Source of the DNA: an uncultured Streptococcus sp.
GTDB taxonomy: Bacteria > Bacillota > Bacilli > Lactobacillales > Streptococcaceae
NCBI GenBank assembly: GCA_934216185.1
Contig: CAKQBM010000119.1
Location: forward strand, 1 to 5,305
DNA: 5,305 bases
Reading direction: 5' to 3'
Part shown: positions 1 to 5,305 of the stretch, piece by piece
How positions within the stretch are numbered: the first letter of the stretch is position 1
How the letters are laid out: every line of letters begins with the position of its first letter
Position numbers and translations under genes: made by a program
Notes under the pieces: generated by a model
The model's database searches: none
What the model saw: only the letters and a program-made list of their open reading frames with translations
Told to the model about the DNA's origin: nothing

Positions 1-522
1 CTCTAAAATCCAGACAATCTGATCAATCCCGTGGGTCGGATAAACTAAATTGTGGGCTTTTATGTTCAAGGGATATAGGGCTTGGTAAGTCTTTCGTTCG
101 CGGTCAACCGCCATTTTAAAGTCAGAGCTAGAAGTCGGTTCCTTCGATACAATTTCATAACTCTTTTCCTCAGCTTGCCACTGCAAATAGTAGGCTTCTT
201 TCCAGCGTCCTTCTTTTAACAAAGCCAGAATTTCTTTCTTTTGAGTCAAAAGATTTTTTTGCGATTCTAAATTACTTTCAGCAATCTGGTATTCCTCCGA
301 GCTGGTGTCAGATATTTGGGAGAGTTTCTCTTCATATCCATTGATGACTCTCTCACGGTCTACAAGACTAGTTTCCAACTCTCTCTCCAAGCTGACGGAG
401 TTTGCAGTCTGACTATTAAAATAAAAGGTAACACCGAGTCCAGATACAAATAAAGCTAAGATAATCCAGTTTAAGCGACTTTTGAAAACTTTTTTTAATA
501 AAAATAGACTAACATCTTTCAT
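1..522 (-). CDS. ABC transporter membrane (permease) subunit, N-terminal part, cut by window edge
   Basis: An open frame starts at ATG 522-520 and runs 174 codons without a stop to the window edge, so the C-terminal part is missing. Residues 1-16 are basic and 18-35 form one membrane segment (WIILALFVSGLGVTFYF). Residues 45-125 are charged and heptad-like, probably an extracytoplasmic coiled coil, with a KEGRWKEAYYLQW stretch near 103-115. A second hydrophobic stretch seems to begin around 165. One early membrane segment followed by a large external domain fits ABC-2 type permeases of small export or immunity transporters. The start lies 3 bases after the ATPase stop, with AGAGG about 8 bases upstream, so the two genes are probably translationally coupled and form one transporter. 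The substrate is unknown. The permease assignment rests mainly on the neighbour and topology; a generic membrane protein remains possible. Confidence 0.8.
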   Translation of the reverse strand, partial: MKDVSLFLLKKVFKSRLNWIILALFVSGLGVTFYFNSQTANSVSLERELETSLVDRERVINGYEEKLSQISDTSSEEYQIAESNLESQKNLLTQKKEILALLKEGRWKEAYYLQWQAEEKSYEIVSKEPTSSSDFKMAVDRERKTYQALYPLNIKAHNLVYPTHGIDQIVWILE

Positions 523-525
523 AAA

Positions 526-1113
526 CTAAACCTCTTCTATCTGCCCCTGATGAATGGTTACTACTCTATCGCAGACATCAACCAACTCTTCCTTATAGTG
601 GGAACTTAAAAGAACCAGCTGTTCTTGTCTATCAATTTGCGCCAGCCTATCAAAAAACTTCTGTCGATAATACTCATCTAAGCCATTTGTAATCTCATCC
701 ATGAGCCAGCATTTCGCCTGGCTGAGAAAATACATGGCAATCACCAAGCGTTGCTTCATGCCTAAGGAATACTTGCGAATGGGAAGACTGATATAGTCAG
801 ACATTTCCCAATAGGCAATTTCATCCCTCAAGTTCAGACCTGACTTCCAGATGTTTTTGATAAGACGAAGGTAGTCCATCCCACTTAAGTTTTCATCCAG
901 CCATTCAATACTCTCATAATAAAATAAAGAAGGAGGGGCTGCGATATTTCCACTACTTATAGGAATTAAATTGCTAATGGCGCGGAACAGTGTCGTCTTT
1001 CCAGAGCCATTTATAGCAAGAATACCATAAATCCTACCCTTTTCAAATGTAAAATCAACATCTTGTAAGATGACTTGTCGCGTTTTTAAGGTCACATGAG
1101 TAAGCTGCAACAT
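526..1113 (-). CDS. ABC transporter ATP-binding protein, small ABC-2/export type
   Basis: This 195-residue cytoplasmic ATPase should power the membrane subunit encoded directly downstream. Visible motifs, in order, are Walker A AINGSGKT (33-40, catalytic K39), a Q-loop region at FYYES (64-68) with Glu where Gln is usual, a signature SLGMKQ (116-121) of the type common in ABC-2 exporters, Walker B CWLMDE (135-140, D139/E140), D-loop NGLD (143-146) and H-loop H172 in SSHYKEE. The catalytic residues are present, so it is probably active. The first glycine of Walker A is alanine (A33). The protein is short, ending just after the core domain. The ATG at 1113 is supported by a strong Shine-Dalgarno AAGGAGGG at 1127-1120, 6 bases upstream. 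It follows a strong promoter at 1456-1428 and a broken tyrosine-rich small frame. Substrate cannot be told; bacteriocin or peptide export or immunity is a guess. Confidence 0.93.
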   Translation of the reverse strand: MLQLTHVTLKTRQVILQDVDFTFEKGRIYGILAINGSGKTTLFRAISNLIPISSGNIAAPPSLFYYESIEWLDENLSGMDYLRLIKNIWKSGLNLRDEIAYWEMSDYISLPIRKYSLGMKQRLVIAMYFLSQAKCWLMDEITNGLDEYYRQKFFDRLAQIDRQEQLVLLSSHYKEELVDVCDRVVTIHQGQIEEV

Positions 1114-1133
1114 ATCTAGCCCTCCTTTTTGGA

Positions 1134-1358
1134 TTAATAGCCTCTGCTGTAGTAGTTTAGTACCTCATAACAATCGTAGTTCCAACCAGAACCAATTTTA
1201 TATTCAGAATATCTGTCATAACGATACCATAACAGGAGATTAATATAGTTATATCTCTAGCAATTCATACTAGACTTATAGTAGGTATTCCAATCATACC
1301 TATAAGTTTTAAGAACGCTCACAGCAGATATACTGGACTGAAAAAGACCAATAATCAT
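1134..1358 (-). pseudogene. Tyrosine-rich small reading frame with one in-frame TAG, upstream of the ABC operon
   Basis: From ATG 1358 a frame of 75 codons ends at TAA 1136-1134, interrupted only by TAG at codon 34 (1259-1257). I do not recognise it. Reading through the TAG gives 15 Tyr and 3 Trp in 73 residues. YRYDWNTYYKS (19-29) and YRYDRYSEYKI (45-55) resemble each other, and WNYDCYEVLNYY (59-70) is a looser third copy. The sense codons look protein-like and the frame stops 20 bases before the ATPase ATG, with the ATPase ribosome site in between, as in an operon. It lies behind the promoter at 1456-1428. No good Shine-Dalgarno precedes its ATG, and a TAG sits two codons upstream in frame. 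Readings are a small gene killed by a nonsense mutation, a real 33-residue peptide plus remnant, or a structured leader that happens to look coding. A role linked to the transporter, such as peptide substrate or leader peptide, is inference only. Confidence 0.45.
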
Positions 1359-1427
1359 AAACTAACTAATTAAACGATTTTTACTAATTTTTAATGGTTT
1401 TATATCATCAATATCGAATACGCTTTC

Positions 1428-1456
1428 ATTATATCGTTTTTATCATTATTATGCAA
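1428..1456 (-). promoter_or_regulatory. Sigma-A-type promoter of the ABC transporter operon
   Basis: On the minus strand TTGCAT (1456-1451) is followed after exactly 17 bases by a consensus TATAAT (1433-1428). Transcription should start near 1421, giving a leader of about 300 bases before the ATPase ATG that includes the tyrosine-rich small frame. The bases between about 1420 and 1359 are very AT-rich, and I see no riboswitch or operator in them. This promoter suggests the ABC operon is expressed on its own outside competence. Confidence 0.82.
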
Positions 1457-1499
1457 CAGATTTTTAGTTTATTTTACTAATATATAGTATTTATCCTTC

Positions 1500-3740
1500 C
1501 TATCGAACACTTTCGATTTTCCAACTTTTCCACCCCTTAAAGCGTGTAGCTCCTTGATGGTCAGTTCGGTAAACTTTACTATTGATACCTTCCAGTCGTG
1601 TCAAGGTTTCCTGATGGGGGAGTTTGGTTCGATTGCTCTTTCCAACTGAGATAAGAGTAAGCTCTGGTTTGAGTTTTTCTAGAAAGGCTGAACTTGATGA
1701 TTTTTTAGAGCCATGTTGGCCAGCTTTCAAAACATCCACTTCTAGGTCAGAATATTGCCTCAGCAAGTCCTTCTCTCCTTTCTCCTCCAAGTTTCCTGTG
1801 AAGAGGAAGTGCTTATCCAAGAGTTTCCCATACAGAACTATGGAATCTTCATGACCTCCATCTCCAATTTTCCTTGGAGATAAGACTTCTAACTGACCTC
1901 CGAAAATTGGCAAGTTCTCTCCAACTGTCACACTGCGCACCTTTGTTTTAGTAGCCTCTAGTTCTGCCACAAATTCCTTCTGTTTCAAACTGCCTTTTGA
2001 CACTAAAATTTCGCCTACATGGAATGCCTTGGTCACCTCCAACAAATCGCCAATATGCTCCTTGTCTGTGTTGGTTAAAATCAGCTGGTCAATCTTGGCC
2101 ACTCCACGACTTTTGAGGTAGGGAATCAAGGTTCGCTGGGCATTGCTAGTCGTTACCTTTTCTTGCCAAGCCTCAATTTTCTTATTTGACTCTGCCTTGC
2201 CACCTACATCTATGAGAATGGTCTTACCGGTTACATCCCGTAGGAAAATACTCTCGCCTTGTCCCACATCCAGCATGGTGATTTCATTTTCCAGCGGATG
2301 CTTGCTTAAGAAAAAGAGACTAACAATAAGTAAGCTGAATCCAGCTGCTCTTTTGGTATTTTTCCTCAAATCATAAACTAATGCCAAGGAAATTAACAAT
2401 AAGATTAAAAGCCATGCATTGGGTTGTCCAAAGACAAGCGGTCTACTTGCTACCTGCGATACTAAGCGAATCATTCCCTCTAACCATTCAAAGATAAAAT
2501 TCAGCTGAATGACTGGATAGAGAAAGGAAAGGACAAATAAGACAGACAAGAGCGGTAAGAAGACCATGTCAAATAGAAAGGAAAAGACAAAAGTCAAAAG
2601 GATGGACCAAGGTTGAAATTCCGCAAAATAGAAGGATAGAATAGGCAATATGCCCAAGGAGATGACTAGACTTTCACTAGTAACAGCCTTGAGCCCCTCC
2701 CCTTCTTTGCTGGTCATGGTCAAGATAAAAGCATAAGCGCAAGACAAAACTCCTCCTGCAGTCAGGAAAAAGTTGGGCATGATGATAAAGAGGACAAGCA
2801 CCGTCAAGGCAAAATTATCCAAGCCCTTAACACCATGTTGAGCCAGTAGCTTCTGCAAGAGACTACGAATGACTGATGCTGAAAATCCTGTCAGCCCTGC
2901 ATAGATAAGGGAAAAGGGATAAGTCAGCCATTTCAACTTTTCTTGAGTCAATCCCAATCGCAAAAGTAGTTTCTTAAAGCCATCCATGAAAAATCCTACC
3001 TGCATGCCCGACAAGGCAAAAAGGTGGATAATCCCGAGACTGGAATAAAGCTCATTCATCTCCTCAAAGTCGGTGTCCAGATGTCCTAGCAAGAGTCCTG
3101 TCATGTAATTGCGCATAGGGTCTGGAAAGTGTATCTTAATCCAAACTACAGCCTTTCGACGTAAACTGGACAGGTTTTCACCTATATCCCAACTGCCAAC
3201 CTTTTGAAGTGACTGGATACTCTTGATAGTCAGTATCTGGTATATTCCTTGAGTTTTCAGATAGGCTTGGTAATCAAAACCACCAAAATTTCTCTGCCCT
3301 TCTGGCTCCGAAAGCTTCCCTTCTAGTCCGATCTCATGAAGGTCGGTTAAAGCTTGAAAGGCTTCTTTCTCCTCCTCGGACTGGAGTTTATAATAGACTT
3401 GAAAAATGCGTCCATCAGACTTGCCACGAAAGGATAGGCTACCTCCATTGACCTTAATAGTGTCAGGCAAAATCCGTACCCTTTCAACAGAATCCGCTAG
3501 GTTTTGACTCGCTTGACTCTGTTGCCAAGTTTGAAACAGAAACCAAAATCCAAAGATTCCGCAAATTATTAGAACTTTAGCAGCAGATTTCCAAGGAAAT
3601 TGGAAAAAGAGACAGACTAACAGAAAAACAAAGCCCAATAAAGCAAGATAAGATGCTGAGACAATGGCGTAGTAAAGCCAAAGTAATAGAAAACTCAGAT
3701 AAATTAGGGGAATAGGGATGTTCTTAATCCACTGTAACAT
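1500..3740 (-). CDS. comEC: ComEC/CelB, competence DNA channel protein of the membrane
   Basis: ComEC forms the channel that carries single-stranded DNA across the membrane during transformation. The protein has 746 residues. Hydrophobic segments lie near 9-46 and 54-70. A soluble region at about 85-180 matches the OB-fold-like N-terminal domain (FGGFDYQAYLKTQGIY at 152-167). The multispanning competence domain runs from about 205 to 480 and contains the family hallmark HLFALSGMQVGF (239-250). A metallo-beta-lactamase-like domain fills 485-746, with DVGQGES (491-497), FTGNLE (647-652), AGQHGS (673-678) and YRTDHQGA (724-731). Its metal ligands are largely replaced: the usual HxHxDH reads N557-T-D-K-E-H562, HHGS reads QHGS, and TGD reads TGN. 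Nuclease activity of this domain is therefore doubtful. The ATG at 3740 lies inside the end of comEA (17-base overlap) with only a weak ribosome site, so translation is probably coupled. It is expected to be transcribed from the com box before comEA. Confidence 0.97.
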   Translation of the reverse strand: MLQWIKNIPIPLIYLSFLLLWLYYAIVSASYLALLGFVFLLVCLFFQFPWKSAAKVLIICGIFGFWFLFQTWQQSQASQNLADSVERVRILPDTIKVNGGSLSFRGKSDGRIFQVYYKLQSEEEKEAFQALTDLHEIGLEGKLSEPEGQRNFGGFDYQAYLKTQGIYQILTIKSIQSLQKVGSWDIGENLSSLRRKAVVWIKIHFPDPMRNYMTGLLLGHLDTDFEEMNELYSSLGIIHLFALSGMQVGFFMDGFKKLLLRLGLTQEKLKWLTYPFSLIYAGLTGFSASVIRSLLQKLLAQHGVKGLDNFALTVLVLFIIMPNFFLTAGGVLSCAYAFILTMTSKEGEGLKAVTSESLVISLGILPILSFYFAEFQPWSILLTFVFSFLFDMVFLPLLSVLFVLSFLYPVIQLNFIFEWLEGMIRLVSQVASRPLVFGQPNAWLLILLLISLALVYDLRKNTKRAAGFSLLIVSLFFLSKHPLENEITMLDVGQGESIFLRDVTGKTILIDVGGKAESNKKIEAWQEKVTTSNAQRTLIPYLKSRGVAKIDQLILTNTDKEHIGDLLEVTKAFHVGEILVSKGSLKQKEFVAELEATKTKVRSVTVGENLPIFGGQLEVLSPRKIGDGGHEDSIVLYGKLLDKHFLFTGNLEEKGEKDLLRQYSDLEVDVLKAGQHGSKKSSSSAFLEKLKPELTLISVGKSNRTKLPHQETLTRLEGINSKVYRTDHQGATRFKGWKSWKIESVR

Positions 3741-4374
3741 AATCTTTTAACTTTTCTATGGTCTTGGCACCAATGCCAGAGACCTTTTTGAGCTCGTCTA
3801 CTGACTTGAACTTCCCATTTGTTTCACGATGATCGATAATATCCTGAGCTCGTTTTCCTCCCAGTCCCTTGACCTGTTTAATCTCTTCCAGACTGGCCTT
3901 GTTAATATTGACCTTCTTTTCCTTGCTTGTTGAAGAAGCCGTCCCAGAACCTGCCTGCTGACTAGCTGATTCTTCTCCCTTAGTTGGAACATAAACCAGA
4001 GCCTCATCACTAATTTTCTGAGCTAGATTGAGCGACTTGCTGTCTGCTTGCTCTGTCAAGCCACCAGCCTTCTGAACAGCGTCATTGACTCTACTACCTA
4101 CAGGCAAATCATAAATCCCTGGTGATTTGACAGCACCTTTCACATCTACTGTGATTAGATCTTGTTCAACCGGTTCTTCCTTTTCTTCCTTCTTCACATC
4201 CTTTTCAGTCGATGAATCCTTGGAAACAGCTGCAACTTCAGCCTGCAAATTCGTTTCCTTGACAGGTGTTTGTGGAGATGGTTTTAGCAGGAAAAATCCT
4301 CCTACAAGTAAGCCCAGACCAGTACAGATGACAATGATTTTATACTCTTTTATTTTCTCGATAATTGCTTCCAT
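3724..4374 (-). CDS. comEA: ComEA/CelA, membrane-anchored competence DNA receptor
   Basis: ComEA binds incoming double-stranded DNA at the outer face of the membrane and hands it to ComEC. The 216-residue protein has a short cytoplasmic start, one membrane anchor at 12-30 (KIIVICTGLGLLVGGFFLL), and a charged Lys/Glu/Ser-rich linker at 35-70. A SLBB domain follows at about 73-130 (ITVDVKGAVKSPGIYDLPVG), then a Ser/Gly/Thr linker at 134-150. The C-terminal helix-hairpin-helix DNA-binding pair spans 154-213, with hairpins KGLGGKR (169-175) and SGIGAKT (199-205). All expected domains are intact. The ATG at 4374 is supported by AGAGGAG at 4386-4380, 5 bases upstream, and a com box 20 bases upstream. 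The stop lies inside comEC, so the two form one operon. Expression should depend on the alternative sigma factor ComX (SigX) and be confined to competence. Confidence 0.97.
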   Translation of the reverse strand: MEAIIEKIKEYKIIVICTGLGLLVGGFFLLKPSPQTPVKETNLQAEVAAVSKDSSTEKDVKKEEKEEPVEQDLITVDVKGAVKSPGIYDLPVGSRVNDAVQKAGGLTEQADSKSLNLAQKISDEALVYVPTKGEESASQQAGSGTASSTSKEKKVNINKASLEEIKQVKGLGGKRAQDIIDHRETNGKFKSVDELKKVSGIGAKTIEKLKDYVTVD

Positions 4375-4393
4375 ATTTTCTCCTCTCTTAGAT

Positions 4394-4401
4394 TATTCGT
4401 A
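4394..4401 (-). promoter_or_regulatory. Com box (cin-box) recognised by ComX/SigX, promoter of comEA-comEC
   Basis: The minus strand reads TACGAATA, the exact consensus of the streptococcal late-competence promoter element. It is preceded by a pyrimidine-rich stretch (4415-4402), another usual property of such promoters. It ends 19 bases before the comEA ATG, so the leader must be short, holding little beyond the AGAGGAG ribosome site at 4386-4380. No sigma-A promoter is apparent in the 66-base gap, which fits strictly competence-dependent expression. Confidence 0.93.
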
Positions 4402-4409
4402 AGAGGAAG

Positions 4410-4439
4410 AAAAAACAGTCGAAAATTTCTTTTCAACTG
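4410..4439 (-). terminator. Intrinsic terminator after the acetyltransferase gene
   Basis: On the minus strand CAGTTGAAAA (4439-4430) pairs over 10 positions, one of them G-U, with TTTTCGACTG (4425-4416). The loop is the four bases GAAA, and a run of six T follows (4415-4410). It begins two bases after the acetyltransferase stop and lies directly upstream of the com box, so it should keep housekeeping transcripts out of the comEA operon. Confidence 0.88.
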
Positions 4440-4440
4440 C

Positions 4441-5010
4441 TTATTTATTTGCAAAATAGTCTTCCTTGGTCAAGACATAATGAACTCTTGTAACGATTCG
4501 GCCTTCTTCATGCTGGTCCATACAAGCATATGGTTCTGCATGAGAAAAACGCATGCCTGATTTCTCCATGACCTTTCCAGATGCAGGATTGTCCTTATCG
4601 TGTAAAGCAACTAACTTATTCATTCCTATCTTCTCAAAAGCTAGCTCAATTACGGCACGATTGGCTTCTGTCGTTAATCCTTGATTCCAATACTTTTTAT
4701 TGATAATGTAGCCAATAGCTGCCTTCTTAAGAACAGGATCAATCTTGTGCAAGTCAATGGTTCCAATAAATTTGCCATTACTTTTTAGTTCTATTCCCCA
4801 CCGTCCCAAGGGATTGGCCAAGTAGAACTGAGCAATGTTATTCTTGGTTTCTTCCAAACTTTGATTTGTTGGAAAAGTGTAGCGCGTATTTTCTCTGTCT
4901 GAGGCATACTCAAACATAGCTTCCGCATCATCCAAGGTTACAGGTCGGAGCAATAAATGCTCCGTTTCTATATACGGATACTGGGCAAATTTTACAAAAA
5001 TTGATTCCAT
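4441..5010 (-). CDS. GNAT-family N-acetyltransferase, RimJ/RimL type
   Basis: This cytoplasmic enzyme of 189 residues should transfer an acetyl group from acetyl-CoA to an amine, in this subfamily often the N-terminus of a ribosomal protein, though other substrates are known. The family opening TEHLLLRPVTLDDAEAMF is at 16-33. Core strands follow (RWGIEL 70-75, FIGTIDLH 81-88, AAIGYIINKKYWNQG 97-111). The acetyl-CoA loop is N109-Q-G-L-T-T-E-A116, followed by the helix ANRAVIELAFEKIGM. The C-terminal motif NPASGKVMEKSGMRF (141-155) is typical. The length is normal for the family and no key part is missing. The ATG at 5010 is preceded by GGTGG about 8 bases upstream, a modest ribosome site. It is monocistronic as far as can be seen, ending at an intrinsic terminator. 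The true substrate cannot be told from sequence, and it has no evident link to competence beyond position. Confidence 0.92.
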   Translation of the reverse strand: MESIFVKFAQYPYIETEHLLLRPVTLDDAEAMFEYASDRENTRYTFPTNQSLEETKNNIAQFYLANPLGRWGIELKSNGKFIGTIDLHKIDPVLKKAAIGYIINKKYWNQGLTTEANRAVIELAFEKIGMNKLVALHDKDNPASGKVMEKSGMRFSHAEPYACMDQHEEGRIVTRVHYVLTKEDYFANK

Positions 5011-5046
5011 AGGATTCCACCACTTGAAAAGTTTCTAACTAAGATA

Positions 5047-5076
5047 AGGATATTGAATGAAATATTTAAAAAACAA
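5047..5076 (-). promoter_or_regulatory. Weak candidate promoter of the acetyltransferase gene
   Basis: On the minus strand TTGTTT (5076-5071) is followed after 18 bases by TATCCT (5052-5047), about 37 bases before the acetyltransferase ATG. Both boxes deviate from consensus and the gap is very AT-rich, so a chance match is possible. An alternative -10 is TATAAA near 5083-5078 but without a good -35. No convincing terminator after the PhoH gene is seen in the same gap; a 6-base stem (GTACTT/AAGTAT) with a distant T-run is too weak to call. Confidence 0.3.
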
Positions 5077-5116
5077 ATTTATACTTGGTATTAAGATAAC
5101 TTTAAGTACAAAAGAA

Positions 5117-5305
5117 CTATCCCTCAGATAGAGGTTGAGGATCTAATTCTTCACTCTCTTCTTTTTTAACCGGTGCTGGTTCATAAGCTCGGATAATCTG
5201 AGCGACAACTGGATGGCGAACCACATCCTTGGCTGAAAAATGAACAAAGTCAATCTGGTGAATGTTCTTGAGTTTCTCTTGAGCATCAATCAAACCGGAC
5301 TTGAC
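5117..5305 (-). CDS. phoH: PhoH-family ATPase, C-terminal end only
   Basis: The last 62 codons and the TAG stop (5119-5117) of a gene whose start lies beyond the window. The segment KSGLIDAQEKLKNIHQIDFVHFSAKDVVRHPVVAQIIRAYE is characteristic of the end of the PhoH-like (PhoH/PhoL) P-loop ATPase domain. In that family 'I..I.FV.F...DVVRHPLV..II.AY' follows the nucleotide-binding core. The Walker motifs would be upstream and cannot be inspected. After the conserved end comes a short acidic tail (KKEESEELDPQPLSEG), which varies between species. PhoH-like proteins are cytoplasmic and thought to act in RNA metabolism, often near ybeY. Nothing can be said about regulation or the start from this piece. 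Confidence 0.9.
   Translation of the reverse strand, partial: VKSGLIDAQEKLKNIHQIDFVHFSAKDVVRHPVVAQIIRAYEPAPVKKEESEELDPQPLSEG

Noticed and set aside
1251..1274. Second small peptide start for the half of the tyrosine-rich frame after the TAG
   Set aside because: No ATG, GTG or TTG start with a ribosome site is found in frame after the TAG, so an independent second peptide is not supported.
1624..1854. Open reading frame of 76 codons on the plus strand
   Set aside because: It lies antisense inside the well-supported C-terminal domain of comEC, lacks a ribosome site and resembles no protein I know.
2143..2376. Open reading frame of 77 codons on the plus strand
   Set aside because: Antisense to conserved comEC motifs, including the DVGQGES region; a shadow of the codon pattern.
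3798..4010. Open reading frame of 70 codons on the minus strand
   Set aside because: It is a shifted frame within the helix-hairpin-helix part of comEA, whose own frame is clearly correct.
4127..4402. Open reading frame of 91 codons on the plus strand
   Set aside because: Antisense to comEA and the com box; its Ser/Phe-rich product mirrors the Lys/Glu-rich linker of ComEA.
5077..5110. Possible terminator after the PhoH gene (GTACTT/AAGTAT stem)
   Set aside because: Only six pairs including one G-U, a 17-base loop, and a T-run separated from the stem; too weak to support.

Overview
The window looks like chromosomal DNA of a naturally competent Streptococcus, most likely the mitis group (S. 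pneumoniae, S. mitis, S. oralis). The support is low-GC codon use, a comEA-comEC pair of 216 and 746 residues (as I recall the sizes of pneumococcal CelA/CelB), and a perfect ComX-type com box (TACGAATA) in front of comEA. The species call is from memory of the families, not from a search. All recognised genes lie on the minus strand, so transcription runs from high to low coordinates.

In order of transcription: (1) 5305-5117, the C-terminal end of a PhoH-family ATPase, cut by the window edge. (2) 5010-4441, a RimJ/RimL-type GNAT acetyltransferase, closed by a clear intrinsic terminator at 4439-4410. (3) The com box at 4401-4394, immediately after that terminator, then comEA (4374-3724) and comEC (3740-1500), which overlap by 17 bases. 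They encode the membrane DNA receptor and the DNA channel of transformation. (4) A 386-base AT-rich gap (1499-1114) with a strong sigma-A-type promoter (-35 at 1456-1451, -10 at 1433-1428) and a very tyrosine-rich small reading frame (1358-1134) broken by one in-frame TAG. (5) A small ABC transporter operon: the ATPase (1113-526) and, 3 bases later, the start of its membrane partner (522-1, cut by the window edge).

The competence operon is separated from the upstream acetyltransferase by a terminator and has its own ComX promoter. Downstream, I see no convincing terminator between comEC and the ABC operon, so competence transcripts could run into it. The least explained element is the small Tyr/Trp-rich frame ahead of the ABC genes. 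It ends 20 bases before the ATPase start, contains repeated YRYD-like segments, and is either a decayed small gene or a short 33-residue peptide followed by a remnant. A second point of interest is the C-terminal metallo-beta-lactamase-like domain of ComEC, which keeps its fold signatures but has lost most expected metal ligands.

The window is mostly ordinary core-type streptococcal chromosome. I see no mobile element, CRISPR array, tRNA or rRNA.
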